NCBI GenBank assembly: GCA_025449115.1
Contig: JAHLKC010000063.1
Span: 62,001 to 126,000, forward strand
Direction of reading: 5' to 3'
Length of the DNA: 64,000 nucleotides
From: Chytridium lagenaria
Lineage: Eukaryota; Chytridiomycota; Chytridiomycetes; Chytridiales; Chytridiaceae
Every line of letters starts with the position of its first letter. The stretch's first letter is position 1. This document shows positions 1 to 12,715 of the stretch, piece by piece. The notes below the pieces were generated by a model that was not told the origin of the DNA, did no database searches, and saw only the letters and a list, made by a program, of their open reading frames with translations. Both the position numbers and the translations under genes were made by a program.

Positions 1-469
1 CCAACTTTGTCGTCAAATAAATCCTCACAAGTGAAAACGCCATCAACCTATCCTTCTCATCAATAAAAATAGGGAATTTATGGCGTCCATCGTTATCATG
101 TTGTTGCTGCACCACACAGGCGGACGGAAGGAAGCACCCTCTCCGCGGCCCAGTTCCGCGGCGACCAGCAGGACGACAACAAGCCTCGTAAACGATTGTA
201 ACCCTTTTATTATTACTTCACACCACCCCGTTTATTACATTTGGCCCTACTCCCCTTTTGGAGACTAGAGGCAAAAACTACAAGTTGACTTTTGTATGTG
301 ACATTTAACAAATTTGACACCTCTGCTGTCCGAAGAGTCTTGTTTTTGTATGCTCAGGTTGTGAGAGTTTATCAAAACCCTTACGCACGTCGTAGAAAAC
401 CCATCGGTGGGAAGAGGAGATATCCACTTGGGATACATCCGTCCAAGTGTGTGTATCTAATTCATCATC
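1..469. other. Upstream region of the ELG1-like gene, no gene seen
   Basis: Short open frames exist here but show no family resemblance, and one of them runs in another frame through the start of the next gene. The stretch probably holds the promoter and 5' leader of the ELG1-like gene, whose first plausible ATG is at 470. No specific regulatory site could be recognised. Confidence 0.4.
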
Positions 470-3400
470 ATGATGTCGACCCACGAGGTTCCGATGGACG
501 CGACCTCTTCATCATGTCCAACCCTTCAGGACATCACAAGCCTTCCTCACCAGCAGCAACCTCTTGCTCCAATATTTCTTTCCAAGAAAGTAAAACGGGC
601 AATGCTTTCTGAAGTGGCTCCTGTTGTGCCTCCAATGGACATGAAGGTTGTAAATCAGGCTGCTAAAGAGGACCCTGTTGCAAACGTTGTTGAAGAGCGT
701 CCCTCCGAATTTACGGGGGTAGAACCTCCGAAGCCTTCGAATAGGCAGGCGTCGAAACGGAAGAGCATGGATAGTTCAGTTTCTAGTATAGTACAGGATC
801 CTGACACAACACCAATGCATCTACCTACCGACATTATTGCAGACAGCAGTCCCATGCATTTTGACATTACAAAACCAGACACACAAGAACAGCCTACCAC
901 CTCTGAATCCGAACCATCATCGGGCCGTCCCTCTCGTTCAGCCAAGACCGCAGCAAAGGCAGGCATCAAATCCTTTATGGACATTTTGACACAATCTCGG
1001 GAACCCCACAAAGAGTTCACCGGCTCTCCCGAAAAACTCGAGTCCAGTCGGATAGTACAATTTCCACCATTGAAAACGATCAATGATTCTTTTTCGATAA
1101 TAGAAGACCCGTCGACTGTCACAGTTGCTGCACCCAGTCAAGGGGAGAAGAAGCTAGAGCCCAACATCATTCATCCCTTTTTCCAAAAACGGAGTGCTAA
1201 ATCAGACCCGATTCCCGAACCACCTATATTAGCACTGGAATCCGTAAAACAGGAAGAGCGTGGTGAGTTAAAAATGATTTTTTTTACATTCAGATATTAT
1301 TAATCATTTCAAATGTCGCCACAGTCCCACACCCGGCATCAGAGGTTGAGTTAGAGGACAATAAACGAAGAAAGAAGAGCACAAAGGTGGCCAAGAAACG
1401 CGCAAAAGACTGATGTGTCGGAGGAAGTAACGGAACCAGTAGCGAAGACAGTTAGTGTTGAGGTTCCGTCGCAGTCTTTATCAAGTGTAGACATGGTGAT
1501 CAGTGTCGATTGCGATGATGTTTTTCAAGCGGTACCTATTCCAAGTGTCTTGAGAGGTTCTGAGGATGAGGAAGGAAAGAGGAAGAGACCGAACGGAAAG
1601 GTGGCTATTTGATAGGTTTTCAAACTAATTCATATCGTGAGTAGTTCCTGAGAAGATTGGACCGGATGAAGTGGGCACGGAAGGCTTTGAGACTATACCG
1701 AATAAGAAACGGAATTTAAGGAAGAAGAAATTGGGAGAGACTGACGAAGCCGTCTGTTCAACCGAGGAGACTCGTGCCTCCAAAGCATTAGTCGCACCTT
1801 TTAAAGAGCAAGACGATTTCCAGACCGTTGACATCATAGATGATGTTGTCGAAAAGCCTTTAAAAAAGACGAAGAAGAAAGCAGAGATTAATTTACTTTC
1901 AGAACCAAAATCGTCAGTTTCTGAAGTATTTCCGCTATTTAAAAAAAACTCTCAACTGCCCCCGGATGTTGAGCCAAACATCTTGTACGGATGCTACGAC
2001 TTTTTGTAAGTGCATGCATATTAGAAAGCATCAACCTTAATTTTTACAGGTGAAGGAGTGGTTCTATGCGATACACTTAAAGCTTCAGCTACCCAGCACG
2101 ATCCTAACAGAGAAGACGACGACTATATTCGTGCAGCCAACCCCTTTTTTCTCACCTCCAATCAACGCCGAATTCGCGCCCGATATCTCGCAGAAGATAA
2201 AGCAAAGGAAGCGAAAGAATCAGCACCACGAGCAGCAGATGGAGCAGGATTACCAGCGACTGAAAAGAAGGCGCTAAATCCATTTTTCTTCCCAAGAGCA
2301 GGTGCTACGGCTTTCGCGCATGGAGGTGGGAGTGGAGGTTCTGTAAAAGCTGGAGGGGAGGGTGGGTGGAGAGGTGTTGAGACGTTTCCGGAAAAGTGGA
2401 ACGCGCATGTGCCTGTACCAAAGTTTTTAAAGGATGAAGACGTAATTTTACCGTTTCCCTTTAGAGAAATTGGGGTGCAGGTACCTACGAAGGTTGAGAC
2501 GTGGAAGGCACCGACAGTTCATCAAGGAATAAAGGTAGAAGACCATCGGGCTTCGGTGTTTGGGATTGGGGATGTGAGTGCTGTGAGAATGACTACGACG
2601 GCTCTGTTGAAGATGTTGGAGGAGTTGTATGGCAGTGCTGTGTCAAGATCATGGTGTGGACTGCTTCTTGATCAGGTTTTCGTGGCGGGGTTTGAAAGGG
2701 GGAGGGAAGGGAGCTCGGGGATGGACGGATGGAGACGTGGGCGGAACGGTATAGACCGCAGCGGTGTAATCATGTCATTGGGGGGAGAATGCCGCGCCTG
2801 CGGGGTTTGTGAGGGAGTGGCTCGAATCTTGGAGTATGACGAAGAAAGAGGTGGTTTGTGAAGTGGAGAAGAGTCCAGAGAGACGCAAGCGGGATAGGAG
2901 GAAGAAGAGGAAGGCGTTGTTTGATTGTGGGTCGAGTGAAGACTACGAAAGTGAAAGTAGCGAGGAGGAGTGGGACGATTTTGTGGTGGACGACGATGAC
3001 AATGATGACAATGAATACGGGGGCAAACGACGAAAGAGGACACGGAAAGTCAGAAAGGTACGGGGGCAGGGGCTTTTGCATTTGAGACTTGTGGGGCCGT
3101 CGGGGAGTGGGAGGACTTCGGTTGTGAGAGCCGCGGCTGGGGAGTGTGGGTATAATATTGTGGAAGTTAATGCTGGACAGAGGAGAACGGGGAAGGATGT
3201 GACGGCTTGGGTTGAAGAGGCGACGAGGAGTCATGGGTTGGTGTCTATGGCCTCTGCGAAATCCACCATTCAAAATGCTCTTATCGCGTCGAATAATCCG
3301 GAGAATGTCGTTACTGCTACTAGGATTTCTAATGGACCTGTGAAGAGTAAACTGGACGTGTGGGCGTCAATGTGGTCGAGGGCAGCGAAATCAAAGTCGT

Positions 3401-5964
3401 CTGTTGAGCAAAAGGAGGAAGAGGAGCTGAAAGCTGCGCTGGATGCATCTCTGAAAGAACAAGGGAGTAAGGATGTTGCTATGGTGGATCCGGAGGAGTT
3501 GGTGGCGTTAGAGGAATATAGTGAGGAGAAAGGAGGCCGCAGAAGCAGGAAGAAAGCTAAGGGCAAGCCGGCGAAGGAGGTTCTAACGAAGGAAAGCCGG
3601 CGAAGATCTGGAAAGGCCTCAAAGGTAGCTGAAGCAGGTGTTGAAGCTGCGAAGAAGGAGGTTGATATTGAGACGGTCGAAGAACATATGGACTCTGTGA
3701 AAGTGGCCGATGTTACCGGTCAAGCAGATGATGACATTATCTCAGTGACGTCGGATACAATGGTGACGGGCTCCCCATCTAAGTCTTCAAGACGACGATC
3801 CCGTCGCCGTTTGAAGCATGCTCTTCAGGAAACTGAAGAATTATCGGAGTGTCTGCCTCCCTCTGAACAATGCACGATCATGGCTCCCCGAAGCCCTGAA
3901 AAGCTATCCCAACAATCTTCGATTATATGTGACAGGACTGTTGCGAATTTTCAACCTCCACTTGTTGTTGAGGAAACACCCGAACATACACGAAAGATGA
4001 TGGCTGGGAGAGGCAATGAACTTTTGACAAAACCAACGCTGATTTTAATTGAGGAAGCGGATGTGCTGTTTCGACAGGATAAAGGCTTTTGGACCACGAT
4101 GCTGTCGTTGTTTGAGGGAAGCAAAAGACCAATTGTGATGACTTGTAATGGTACAGCCTTTCCGTAGTGCATATTTTATGTTTTTGCGTGGTAGTTACTA
4201 ATTTTTTGAAAAAGATGATCCATTGACCGACCAAAATCCTCATATTCCGACTACTACCGTCTTGAGCGCCCTTCAAGCGTCAAGTCTCCCCTCTTTTTTA
4301 AGCGTCCAACAGTGAAAGAGTTATCGTGTTATGTACACCTTCTTGTGCTTTGTGAGGGTGCCTGGATGGATCCGGAGGATGTTGAGATGTTAGTGAAGGA
4401 GGCGGGGTGTGATATAAGGAGGGCTATTTCAAGTGCACAGGTTTGGGCTGGAAGAGAATTGAAGGGACGGGAGGGAAAGAGAAGGGTTGTGAAAGTTGGA
4501 ATAAAGGGGGAGGAGGGGGAGCTGGAAGTGGAGTTTAGGGTAACGGGGAGGGCTCGAAAAGGTGTAATGACAGACTGTGAGGTAGAAGAAGCGGAGGTAG
4601 GGGATATAGGGAGGGAAGAGGAGACGAGCGTTATTGATACATTGGCAGTACTAGCGGATGATTTCGCAAGGATGGACAGGGATTTCGCAGTAGATGAGTT
4701 AACGGTCTTTCATGTACGTCATCTGTTACCCAGTTAACTATGTCCTTTAACATGTCTTGCTATTATCAGGTGGAAGAGCCTGATATTTACGCATCTGCCG
4801 GTGGGGATAATAACACTCCAACGATCGAGCACGCACCTCTAAATCCTGCGACAAACGTAGTCGAGACTCCTGACGATTTGCCAACTGTTTTCGCGCGAAC
4901 GTTGAGAAAACAGTTAACTTGGGAGTTCCGCAAACTGGACGAGGGACGGGATTTTAAAACCTTGATAAAAGAAATAATTGTGAAGAGGGCAGTGTCAAAA
5001 ATTGCAAGAGATGATGGAAAGAAGATCGTAGACGGTTTTTAATAGGTAGTGGACACCGTTACGAATGGAAAAGGTTAGCTTTGAACTCTTTTTTTCTTCT
5101 TTTTTTTTCTTGCTTTCAGCTTTGATATTTCCAGCACTTCTAATCGCCCATGATGTTGTTCTAACACAATTTTCATTGATATCAACAAGTCGGCGTGACT
5201 CCGTCCTCATCCCCGAGACTGTACCCAATACTTTGACTTATACTCGGCCCATGACGTACCGTAACGAGATTCTTCCGCATGTTATTGCCATGTGCCGTGA
5301 CGATATCCATGCACAAGGCGCTGATGCCATTCACGACATGCCGGCAGCCGTTGATTCCCTCGCGGAAGCCATGAACGACAGCATTGCAACTGTTGAGACT
5401 TCAGCTGACATTACAACAATGATAGAGAGAACCACCATTGCCCAAATACGAAATCCTGAAGATGTACCGCTCGTCTTGGAGGAGACTCACAAGGTTTCCG
5501 AAATTAGTGAGGCACCACCGACTCAGGAAGGTCAAATTGAAATCGTTGACCATAGCGATGACGATTTTCAGACGTTGACAACAATTTTAAGGACACGAAA
5601 GGTTATGTCTGATGAAGAGGAGGAAGACGATGGGTTTAGAAGACGGTCGGGAAGGTTGAGGGGGTTGAGAAGGGGTCGCGGAAGGATGCTTGGTGACGAG
5701 GAGGTTATGAGAGGAGGAGAAGGGAGAGGTACTTTTATGGATTGGAGGAGGAGAGAGAGAGGGAAGTTGCGGGTTGGGGAATTGGGTGAGCTTTTAAAAC
5801 ATTTTTTATTTGGCTTTTTTATTCGGTCATAAAAGTTGATATGGTTTTCTTAGAATGGCGTTGTGACGGACATGTCCAAGAACGAAGATGCCGCAAGAGT
5901 AAGAATGCAGAGGCTAACAGATTTATTTGATATATGTGTCAACGATGAAGACTTAATGCCGTAA
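470..5964 (+). CDS. ELG1: Elg1/ATAD5-like AAA+ RFC-like subunit (PCNA unloader)
   Basis: Elg1/ATAD5 is the large subunit of an alternative replication factor C that unloads PCNA behind replication forks in the nucleus. The first ~650 residues are polar and low in complexity. The family block WAERYRP...REWLESW lies at about 2738-2840. The P-loop GPSGSGRTS is at 3094-3120, followed by VEVNAGQRRTGKD, a hallmark of this family. Walker B is LILIEEADVLF near 4039-4071, and the lid-helix motif GCDIRRAI is near 4408. A conserved C-terminal region (about 4780-5964) contains YRNEILPHVIAMCRDD and an Arg-rich segment. Introns at 1263-1324, 2006-2049 and 4151-4214 fit GT-AG; others in the 3' part are less certain. 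At least three single-base shifts break the frame: the A run at 1404-1407, GGGG at 2802-2805 and the T run at 4294-4299. They look like sequence errors. The P-loop lysine is arginine (3112-3114). Exact exon joins in the 5' and 3' parts are uncertain; the family call is strong. Confidence 0.85.
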
Positions 5965-6810
5965 AGACATTTATTTTTCTTTTGTTTTTGGATATAGTTA
6001 TCTCATCCCCATAAACTTTATATTAATTTTAAAAAAGGCTATATCTTCTGTAAATAATGCTGTATTTTGCCCATAGTATAGTTTTCCTTGTATTCAATGG
6101 TGGGAAAGCACGCTGTACGCAAGATGACGGCGGGATCGATCGCTGTGAGTGAAAGGCGAAGTTGCGGTCTCGTTGTTGTGCGGAAGGACTTTGATTGTTT
6201 TTGCGGCGTAAAGTCCAATCGGACGGTTTCGCTCGTTTTGGACAAGACGTCGCTATTGTGCGGTCTGTGTCGGCGCATCGAGGAAAATGTAATTTGTAAT
6301 CTTTGGGGTAAAAGGGAGGAGGAGAAGAAAACATTTTTGCCCTGATTCTCCCTCAAAACGGTTTTGAGTAGTGTGGAGGACGTTCTTCGACACAGAATTC
6401 AGTGACCTCCAAAGACAAAGACGGCCGTCATTCCATCCCTTCATTCAACCACTTGCTGCTTGTGCTCGCATTCGCTCCGTTTTTGTTCATTGCTACGTTT
6501 GATTTACGTCAACACTTATAGTTGCCACTAAGTGCTCTGTCTGCGTTTGTGCCTTGAGGGAAGAACACACCATACCGTCGATCTGATATATTGAGATTGC
6601 GTCGGATACCGAAAAGGTATTTTTCTATTACCTTTGTCCTGGAGTGCATCAAACATTTTGGGGGCTTGCAGGCAGTCGACTGAACCCTTGAGAGAATTCG
6701 GCCATTAATGCATCCCATCCTGATTTTAAACCCCAGAATTTGCAAGCATCATCTAACATGCATCGTATTTTCTTAGTATCAACTTTGCTTTAAAGGAATC
6801 ATCTTGGAAG
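5965..6810. other. Intergenic region between ELG1-like and bZIP genes
   Basis: About 850 nt with short overlapping open frames on both strands, none with recognisable domains or coherent composition. It probably contains the 3' end of the ELG1-like transcript and the promoter and 5' leader of the bZIP gene. I saw no tRNA-like or repeat structure. Confidence 0.4.
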
Positions 6811-8581
6811 ATGCAGTTCTACACTGGAGGCGACCTCTCGTCGTCATTATATGAGCCGTTGGGAGCTCAGCAGATCATTTTCCCGGACCTTGAAACGATT
6901 ACCAACCTCGCCAACAATGCATCAAAGAAGCGGAAAGGAGGGATGAAGATCGACGTTCCTCCAAGTGTTGATTTCAATAGTCCTCCAAGTGTGGATGGGG
7001 ATGGTGTGTACTTTTCCTTTTGCTTTCGGGAGATCTTTGAACAAAAAGCTCAAAGGTGAAGGCATAAGCCATGGTTCTGATGCTTTTATTAGAATATGAT
7101 GAGAATGATCATGAGGATGGACCCCCTCAAAAGAGGAAGCCTGGACGCAAGCTTGCACAAACAGTCCCCACAAACAAGCGTACAGCTCAGAACCGTGCCG
7201 CTCAAAGAGCTTTTCGTGAACGCAAGGAACGGTATCTTAAAGATCTTGAAGCGAAGGCCGAGGAGCTCGAGACGCTTCGTAAGGCTATGGCTTCGGGTGT
7301 CGCACCAACGGTGACTACCGATGCCGATGCCGGCCCAAATCAAGATGCCTTGATGGCTGAAAACCAAAACCTTCGTGAACGTGTCGCCGAGCTTGAGAAT
7401 GAAACACGGTTCTCAGGGAGATGACGTTCTCATTTGATTTCAACAATACTGGACGTAGCCCTTCCGCTTCTGGATTCCTGGGAGGGCTTACAACACCTTC
7501 AACTGCAACTACCTCAATCTTTGGCGCCAACCCCATGGGGACTTATGGTACTCCGTCGCTTGCCGCGACATCTCCCTCAACGTCTGTGATGGGAGACGGC
7601 AATAGTTCGGCTGCTTTGAATGCTCTACTTGCCGTCAGTGCCAGTCCCGCCCAATCAGATATTGGCATTAGTTCTCTCCCTGCCCTTACAGCAAGCCCTG
7701 ATGATCTCTTCTCATTTTCGACAGCCCGTTCGTGGTCTTCCCGACGACCTTTCGTTCCCACTTCCACAGTTCCCCGGCGGCGGTGGTCCCTCTAGAACAC
7801 ATAGAGAGCAGCAGCAACAGCAATCTACAGCCGCCATTGCTGCTCGTCAACGTATGCAAGCCCTTCAGCAGCAAACACAACAAGCGCAAGTCCAAGCTCA
7901 ACTTGCTGCGGCTCAAAGGCAGACGAAACTTCAACCTCGTCAATCCAGCCCATCAGCCGCAAATCTTATGCGGTCAACTGATTTGGATATACCTGTGTTT
8001 GACATGGACGCGTTCCTCCAAGGGTCTTCGCCTGATGATTTAGATGTATTTGGCGACCCCATTAACGCCTCCAACGCTGCCTCTAACGCCGCAGCCGCCA
8101 CTAGCGCTCTCCTTAACGCCGCCGCCGCCGCCGCTTCCTCAGCCACCTCTCCCTCATCTTTTGCAGGGTTATCCAGCCCTGGAATGGGCTTCACTGCCCT
8201 TCTCCAACAGCAACTCACCTCTCCCTCCAACAACCCTTACAATGTCTATGAAACCGCTGCCGCATCCTCCGCTACATGCAGCGCCCCACTCGCTGACTCC
8301 GCTCGTGACGCCGCAGTCTCTCAGGCAGCAAGCACAGCAGAGTCGCTCCGTACACGTCTTGTAAACTTGAGGAAGGTGCTAAAAGTCTCCCTGCTGTGTG
8401 CTGTGAGAACCAAGAGCCTGATGTTATTGATGAGCTCTGCGAGATTTTCAAGACAAAAGCGCAGTGTAGCGAGATGCAGAATTTACAGAACAAGATTTTG
8501 GAGGCCTGTAATGAGGGGACCGGGAGAGGGTTATTGATCTTGTGGAGGTGTGTAGGGAGAAGAAGAGGATGTATGTGCTGA
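6811..8581 (+). CDS. Pap1/Yap1-like bZIP transcription factor
   Basis: Fungal AP-1 factors bind DNA as bZIP dimers and move to the nucleus under oxidative stress when C-terminal cysteines form disulfides. An 89-nt intron (7004-7092) joins the N-terminal exon to the bZIP. The basic region NRAAQRAFRERKERY (about 7192-7236) is the Pap1/Yap1 signature, preceded by KRKPGRK and followed by a leucine zipper. Next come a Ser/Thr/Pro stretch, a Gln-rich stretch (about 7800-7940) and an Ala-rich stretch (8070-8150). Near the C-terminus, ELCEIFKTKAQCSE (about 8431-8473) matches the Yap1 C-terminal cysteine-rich domain, including the nine-residue Cys-Cys spacing; two further cysteines (VCCEN) lie just upstream. 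Frame shifts near 7410, 7735, 8350 and possibly 8520 interrupt it; homology resumes each time. The stop at 8581 is one of two options, since another frame stays coding-like for some residues further. Confidence 0.87.
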
Positions 8582-9720
8582 GGTTGAAGGGGGAGTTTCG
8601 GTTTTGCCAAAGAGCTCTTGAGTTATTGTTGGTGGTGTATATATGCTGGCGGGGGTTGGGATGTGTCATGTTGGTTGCCTTTTTTCGTTGTTTGTTTTGT
8701 TTTTTTTGCCTGTTCGTTGTTCTAAAAGACCTTTCTAAATTTTTTACGCTGCGTGTTTTGAGGATATGTGCTTGAGTTACTGATTGGTTGAGACTCGCTA
8801 ACGATCCCCCGCACTAAACTATTCTTTTTTCTTTAGTCTTTTTTCTTTACATACCCGTTTTTGTGTGAGTGGGTTTCTCCCATTAGTCATCCTCCCTATT
8901 ACCTTCAACCGCTCCCGTCTTTTCTTGGCTTGTGATATCTCCCTGACTTCTCTTACTTTCGCATTTACTTTTTTATTATGCATGCAGTGATGTTTTTTTC
9001 ACCTCTTGATTCTTGTCTTTTTGTGTGGCTCTTCTGGATCTCTTCTGATTATTATATTATTTTTGGGTGTGATGGAGTTTATTGTTAAAAATGTTCTTTT
9101 TCGTTATGGGGGGAAACATGCAAGTGAGTGCCACAAGGTATTTTTTAATAGAACATCAGGATATGTTTTCGAAATAAAAATGTTAAAAAATACCCATACA
9201 GTCATTCCAGAAAGTAATGAAATATCGCTGTATTAATAATGTTCGCGTACATAGTTCGAAATTTACTGAAGAAGTTGAGAGATATTCTAGCGCATTGCCA
9301 TTCGACTCCGTCATGCGTCCCTGTGATTATTAAAAGAGTTCAGGATGACCGTAATCGTGCATGAATAGGGTGGGACTACCAGGAAGGCAGTGGTAATAAA
9401 GTTTACACTGATCGCCCAACACGTGCATCCTTTGTAACGTTAAACGGTTGCGCGTGGACACTGGACTCTACTCTATTCAAACTGAACACACAAAATGAAA
9501 ATGTGTACACGTTGCGTGGACGAATACACAAAATCTGGTATCCAGTCGCACTTGATTTTTTTTGTCTTGAGTCTCTTGACATCAACCATAAAAGAATCTT
9601 ATTACAATAATCCATCATCCATTCAAGCACACACATCACTTCACACCACACCACACCACCCACACACCTCAACTTGACTTCTGCGCATACGACTACATTC
9701 ACATTCTGTGATACGAATTA
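8582..9720. other. Intergenic region between bZIP and kinase genes
   Basis: T-rich sequence just after the bZIP gene, typical of 3' flanks in this window, followed by about 600 nt without recognisable coding. The last 60 nt before the kinase start are a CACAC/CCACA-rich leader. No RNA gene recognised. Confidence 0.4.
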
Positions 9721-12715
9721 ATGACGGAGCCATCCTCTTTGGTGTCTTCTTCAGAGGCTGCTTTTGCTGCCACGACCACTGTTGAAAGGAATGATTTCAT
9801 GGCTCTGACTTGAGACTACTTGGGGACGATGCTGAGACTCCCCCTCTTCCTCCTGGCCCATCTTTTACTTCTCACAAGAGACAGGACTCGAATTCGTCCT
9901 TCACCACAGAGAGCACTCCACCTTTACCTGCAGGCGTCATTGCCATGCTACCGTCTCCTGCTCTCCGTCCCATCCCATCATCATCATCATCATCATCGTC
10001 ATCATCAGATTTAAGAAACTCCCCTCCTACGAATCCAATGACATCACCGACGCCTTCATCCGCCTCTTCGCCTACTAATGGTGCATTTTCCTCCACTGCA
10101 TCCTCGCCCATTGACCATCCCGTCGTCTTTCGTACATCAGAGCATCTCCCTCTTTCAAACCCTCCCTCTGGATCCATGAGGCCCATCAGAGTGCGAGAGC
10201 CAACCGGCATTGGTGCCCCAACTCCCGTCCGTAATCCTTTGCCATCTCCAGCTCTCAAGCCCTTCCAAGACCGCTCAAGTCATGTTAGCTCTTTGACGGT
10301 AATCTTGATGATTCGACCATGATTGCAATCCCTCAACCTCCTCCATCTGGATCAAGGTCAAATCCAACTACCCCGAGAATCTACGGATTGGCCCCCTCAG
10401 CCGTCTGAACGCATTATCTGGTTCGTCCGCCTCCTCTACCGCCTCTCCAGGAATGCTACCATCTCGGTTTTCCTTTGTCAACGTCCCAGAGAGTCCTCTG
10501 TGGTCTCCCACAAACCAGTCCTGGAATGACTTCCATAAAACAGATTCCCCACAACTTCAATCTCTTCAAGGATCCACACGTCAATCATTTCAACCCTCGT
10601 CTACCTACAACACTTCCAAGCGCGGCTCCTCAACCAGCGATGCTTCGTTCTACTCCCCAGGAAACTCTCCTGCCCTCTTTCCCTCCCTATCCATCGGCAT
10701 GTCCGCCCTTCCACAACCACTTCCTTCCTCCTCGTTCGCAGCTCCACCACCAAACTCACCCCCGACAACACCCATGAACTCGGCTCCAGCAACACCAATT
10801 GCTCTCACCGCCGCCCGTGCAGCAGGGTACAGCCCCGCCATCGTTCCACGTCGCCGTTCCACCGTCGCCATGTCCACACGTTCCATTAGGTCTGCAAAAA
10901 CCCCGTCGATGCGAATCGCCTACATCCCACCGACCACACCCGATGAACAGGAAACCGACGAAGATATTGTCGTAATGTTGCGTCCGGATCAAGTTGAACC
11001 ACCTGTTCTGATGACGCCAATAACTTTGACGTGTTGTCTTCTGACGGCGAAATGCATAGTGATGAAGAGTTGACTTTTGGACCTGAAGGCAGGAAAAGGC
11101 TAGGCTCGCTGGGTCGTGAAAGTCGACGAAAGTCGAGAACAGAGTCACACTCGTTACTAGTTCTATAGATCTTCATGAAGATGATGACGTTTTGCCCGTT
11201 GCCCCCTCGGCCGAAAAGCATGCTACATCTACTGATACGATTGCTATCTTCGTTCCTTCAACCCGTCCCACAACCCCGCCTCCATCAGCCTCCACATCTC
11301 GTCCCGCATCCCCCCTCTTTCAACATCCACACCCTCGGGCTGGTTTTCGCGCTTCGCAGACCGCATCAAACACCCATTCCGTCGTCGTCCCGCCGCCCAA
11401 GCATGATGGGGAAGCGGTTGAGCGCTACGCGCTAGAACAGGATCGAATGTACAAGGAAGCGAAGAGAAGGGAAGAGGAGGATAATGCAGTAGAGGCTGAG
11501 GTTGAGACGATTGGGCGGAGAAGGAGTCGGTCGTCGGGGAGTCGGAGTCGTAGTCGGAACCGGAGAACGAGTTTCTTTGGTGGGGCGGGAAAGTTGCGGA
11601 CGAGATGAAAGAGGTGGATAGAATAAAGGAAGCAGTATAAGTATGTTAAGTGTTGGGTGAGTGGCCTGTTTATCCTTTATCTTTTTTTTGTGGTTCCTGT
11701 TACTTAATTGCTGACATTTTATTTTTGATAAAGGTGCTGGCGCTCAAGGTATTGTCTCACTTCATTCATCTCCCACGGATACTCTCGTCGCTCTGAATCC
11801 ATAGCCACGTCCATTTCCCCCGCTATCCGCACCTCTTACCGTCGCGAAGTCGCTATCCTTCGTTCCACCTCCACCCATCCCACCATCATCCGTCTTCTCG
11901 ATGCTTGGGAATCTCGTACCGAAGTATATCAAGTCTTCAACGTCTGTACAGGTGGTGACCTCAGCACAGGGTTACCTGGACCCCTTAAAGAAGATCTCGG
12001 AGTTGCCATGATGGGGGTATTGAGTGACGCGGTCAGGTTTGTACATGAGTTGGGGGTGTTGCATCGAGACATCAGGCCAGCGAATGTGTTTTTGAGAAGA
12101 GCGGTTACGGGAGGGGAGACGAGGGAGGAGGTGATGGATATACCGCTTTGGCGGATTTGGGATTGCGACTTATGAAAATGTTTCTGGAAGGTTGGATACG
12201 GGTTTACCTCAAGAGGTGGGCATTCTTTTAATCAGTTCTTGTGATTTCTGTACCAGGTTTTCTTATTGTTTATTTAAATTTAATTGCTTTTTCCTTTTTC
12301 ATCATTCTTATCCTTTCTTAGCACTTCCCCCACATCGCTCCCGAAGTTTTTGTCCTCAAACAACGTTTCTCCCGCGCCGCCGATTGTTTCGGACTAGGCA
12401 CCCTCGCCATTCAAATCCTTCTCGGACGTGGCATCAAGGTATCCGACCATCATTATGACGATGGTATTCCCCATATTGACCGGATTCCTGACGCGGCGTG
12501 GAAGCAGTTAACTTTTGAGGGACGCGAATGTGTCATGGGGTTGTTGGAGGCTGAGGGGGAAAGGCGGTGGAAGGCGGAGAGGGTCGTTGGGGGGAATGGA
12601 TGAAACGGTGGGGGTTGAGGTGAAGATAGTTGAGATGAAGAAGGATGAGGGCGTGATTGAGGAGGAGGTGGAGAAGGAGGAGAAGGTGCAAGCGGCAGCG
12701 GTGGCAGCGGTTTGA
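9721..12715 (+). CDS. Protein kinase with long disordered N-terminus
   Basis: The start ATG at 9721 opens MTEPSSLVSSSEAAF. The first ~600 residues are Ser/Pro/Thr-rich, with a poly-Ser run from CATCAT repeats at 9966-10008, and end in an Arg/Ser-rich segment. The kinase domain follows a 77-nt intron (11657-11733). Its glycine loop GAGAQGIV spans the junction at 11734. REVAILR marks helix C. The catalytic loop HRDIRPANVF is at 12062-12091, with Arg where most Ser/Thr kinases have Lys. The metal-binding motif is DLG (12154-12162) rather than DFG. A 106-nt intron (12216-12321) precedes HIAPEVF (the APE motif), and DCFGLGTLAIQILLGR matches subdomain IX. The last ~40 residues are charged; the end is 12715 if one G is removed from the run near 12590, or 12623 otherwise. 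Frame shifts occur near 9808, 10320, 11020, 11170 and 12140. The kinase call is firm; substrate and subfamily are unknown. Confidence 0.8.
9966..10008 (+). repeat. CAT/TCA trinucleotide repeat coding poly-Ser
   Basis: Imperfect run of CATCAT units with one CGT interruption inside the disordered N-terminus of the kinase gene. In the coding frame it gives a run of about ten serines. This is a likely site of length polymorphism. Confidence 0.8.

Noticed and set aside
292..612. 106-residue open frame before the ELG1-like gene
   Set aside because: It overlaps the better supported start at 470 in another frame and shows no family resemblance.
9240..9420. Possible tRNA gene suggested by a TTCGAAAT stretch
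   Set aside because: No matching acceptor stem, anticodon arm or D-loop could be folded around it by eye.
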